From Thermoplasmata archaeon (GTDB lineage Archaea > Thermoplasmatota > Thermoplasmata > Thermoplasmatales > Thermoplasmataceae): a DNA stretch of 15,310 nt. This document shows positions 14,513-15,310 of the stretch, one piece after another (the first letter of the stretch is position 1; the number at the start of each line of letters is the position of its first letter). The notes under the pieces are model-generated. The model made no database searches and was not told where the DNA came from. It saw only the letters and a list, made by a program, of their open reading frames with translations. The translations under genes and the position numbers were made by a program. The DNA lies in contig JAJZXP010000125.1 of assembly GCA_021806345.1 (NCBI GenBank), forward strand, positions 1 through 15,310. The letters run 5' to 3'.

Positions 14513-15310
14513 ATGATTAAAATGAAGGCAGTTATTCTGCATGGCGGGAGCGGTACGAGGCTAAGGCCCCTCACGCATACAGGACCAAAACAGCTCATCA
14601 AGATAGCAGGCAAGCCCATCTCACTGTGGGGCATAGAAAGCCTTGTTTCCAGAGGGGTAAGGGAAATTGCCATTATCCTTGGGGAAAACAATCCCCAAAG
14701 GGTCATAGACTATTATGGCGATGGGTCAAGGTATGGCGCCGTATTCACTTACATTTATCAGGGAAAGCCCTTGGGCCTTGCCCATGCAATTTATCAGACT
14801 ATTGACTTCATCGGTGATGATGATTTTATAGTTTATCTGGGCGATAACGTAGTTCTTGATGGCTTGGATAAGCTTATGAAAATTGACAGCGAGTGTTCCA
14901 TTCTCCTTTCTAGAGTGCGGGACCCGAACCGATTTGGCGTGGCAGTGGTGGATAAGGCCAAAGTGATCAGGCTGATAGAAAAGCCCAAGGAGTTTATATC
15001 CGATCTGGCACTAGTGGGGGTTTACAGGTTCAACAGCAGGATTTTCAGGTCCATCGAGAAACTGAGGCCCAGCTGGAGGGGTGAACTTGAAATCACTGAT
15101 GCAATACAGTCATTAATCGAGGAGGGGGGGACTGTCAATTTCACTGAAATTGAGGGATGGTGGAAGGATACCGGAACGCCCAAGGACTTGCTGGAGGCAA
15201 ACAACATCCTTCTCGACACGCACGTCGAACCGGGCATTCTTGGAATCAATGACGGCAGCACTCTTGAAGGGAGGGTACATCTGGGGAAGGATTCGAAGGT
15301 GATAGGCTCC
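14513..15310 (+). CDS. rmlA: Glucose-1-phosphate thymidylyltransferase-type nucleotidyltransferase (long form), cut by window edge
   Basis: Open to the right edge (266 codons, no stop). Numbering from the second ATG at 14522, the N-terminal pyrophosphorylase motif is HGGSGTRLRPLT (7-18) with PKQ at 22-24. Sugar-binding segments GLAHAI (85-90), LGDN (106-109), EKP (153-155) and WKDTGTP (214-220) follow. The His before GG replaces the usual Ala and, with THTGPKQL, is typical of the archaeal/actinobacterial long RmlA group. From about residue 244 the chain enters a hexapeptide-repeat region (STLEGRVHLGKDSKVIGS), the left-handed beta-helix domain of the long form, which normally runs to about 350 residues. 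It makes an NDP-glucose (classically dTDP-glucose from glucose-1-phosphate and dTTP) that feeds dTDP-rhamnose or other deoxysugars; further rml genes would be expected to the right. UDP-glucose or UDP-GlcNAc pyrophosphorylase activity of an archaeal paralogue is the alternative. Start 14513 or 14522. Confidence 0.85.
   Translation, partial: MIKMKAVILHGGSGTRLRPLTHTGPKQLIKIAGKPISLWGIESLVSRGVREIAIILGENNPQRVIDYYGDGSRYGAVFTYIYQGKPLGLAHAIYQTIDFIGDDDFIVYLGDNVVLDGLDKLMKIDSECSILLSRVRDPNRFGVAVVDKAKVIRLIEKPKEFISDLALVGVYRFNSRIFRSIEKLRPSWRGELEITDAIQSLIEEGGTVNFTEIEGWWKDTGTPKDLLEANNILLDTHVEPGILGINDGSTLEGRVHLGKDSKVIGS

Noticed and set aside
14407..14706. A 99-codon minus-strand frame over the start of the nucleotidyltransferase gene
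   Set aside because: It is antisense to the conserved GGSGTRLRPLT region and shows no family features.
1..15310. CRISPR array, tRNA or rRNA genes, toxin-antitoxin or defence genes
   Set aside because: No regularly spaced repeats, cloverleaf-like sequence or defence-family motif was noticed. All intact genes but one are explained by glycan biosynthesis.

Overview
The window looks archaeal. First genes have AT-rich TATA-like elements roughly 20-30 bases upstream of their start codons, which suggests leaderless transcripts. The two tightly coupled downstream genes carry Shine-Dalgarno-like sequences instead. AGG arginine and ATA isoleucine codons are frequent. Codon style, transposase relics and the absence of any cell-wall gene point most naturally to an acidophilic member of the Thermoplasmatales, but no taxonomic marker is present, so this is an inference.

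The locus is a surface-glycan (exopolysaccharide, lipoglycan or glycoprotein-glycan) biosynthesis island. Left to right: a decayed IS4/IS1634-type transposase relic (about 122-935, minus); a minus-strand block with a GDP-perosamine synthase-type aminotransferase (3315-4442), GDP-mannose 4,6-dehydratase (2256-3308) and a very AT-rich family-2 glycosyltransferase (1138-2106); a gene-poor 429-base gap; a DUF2079-type polytopic membrane protein (4872-6428, minus), divergent from a GT4 glycosyltransferase (6543-7682, plus); a second GT4 enzyme convergent with it (7697-8737, minus); a dolichyl-phosphate-glycosyltransferase-like GT2 (8892-9710, minus) divergent from a Wzx-type flippase (9829-11364, plus); a truncated integrase/transposase C-terminus abutting the flippase stop; an unrecognised 190-residue protein (11697-12269, plus); a GC-richer GT2 plus FkbM methyltransferase pair overlapping by 17 bases (14349-12330, minus); and the first 266 codons of a glucose-1-phosphate thymidylyltransferase-type nucleotidyltransferase running off the right edge (from 14513, plus).

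Working model: the dehydratase and aminotransferase turn GDP-mannose into GDP-perosamine. The nucleotidyltransferase supplies another activated sugar, probably dTDP-glucose. The five glycosyltransferases assemble an oligosaccharide on a polyprenyl or dolichyl carrier, starting perhaps with the DPM1/ALG5-like enzyme. FkbM methylates the product, Wzx flips it, and the DUF2079 protein may be a GT-C-like transferase or polymerase. No GDP-mannose pyrophosphorylase, recognisable Wzy, perosamine N-acetyltransferase or oligosaccharyltransferase is in the window. Base composition climbs from roughly 25-30% GC on sampled lines at the left to about 55% at the right. Together with the transposon relics and scrambled gene orientation, this suggests the island was built from pieces of different origin.
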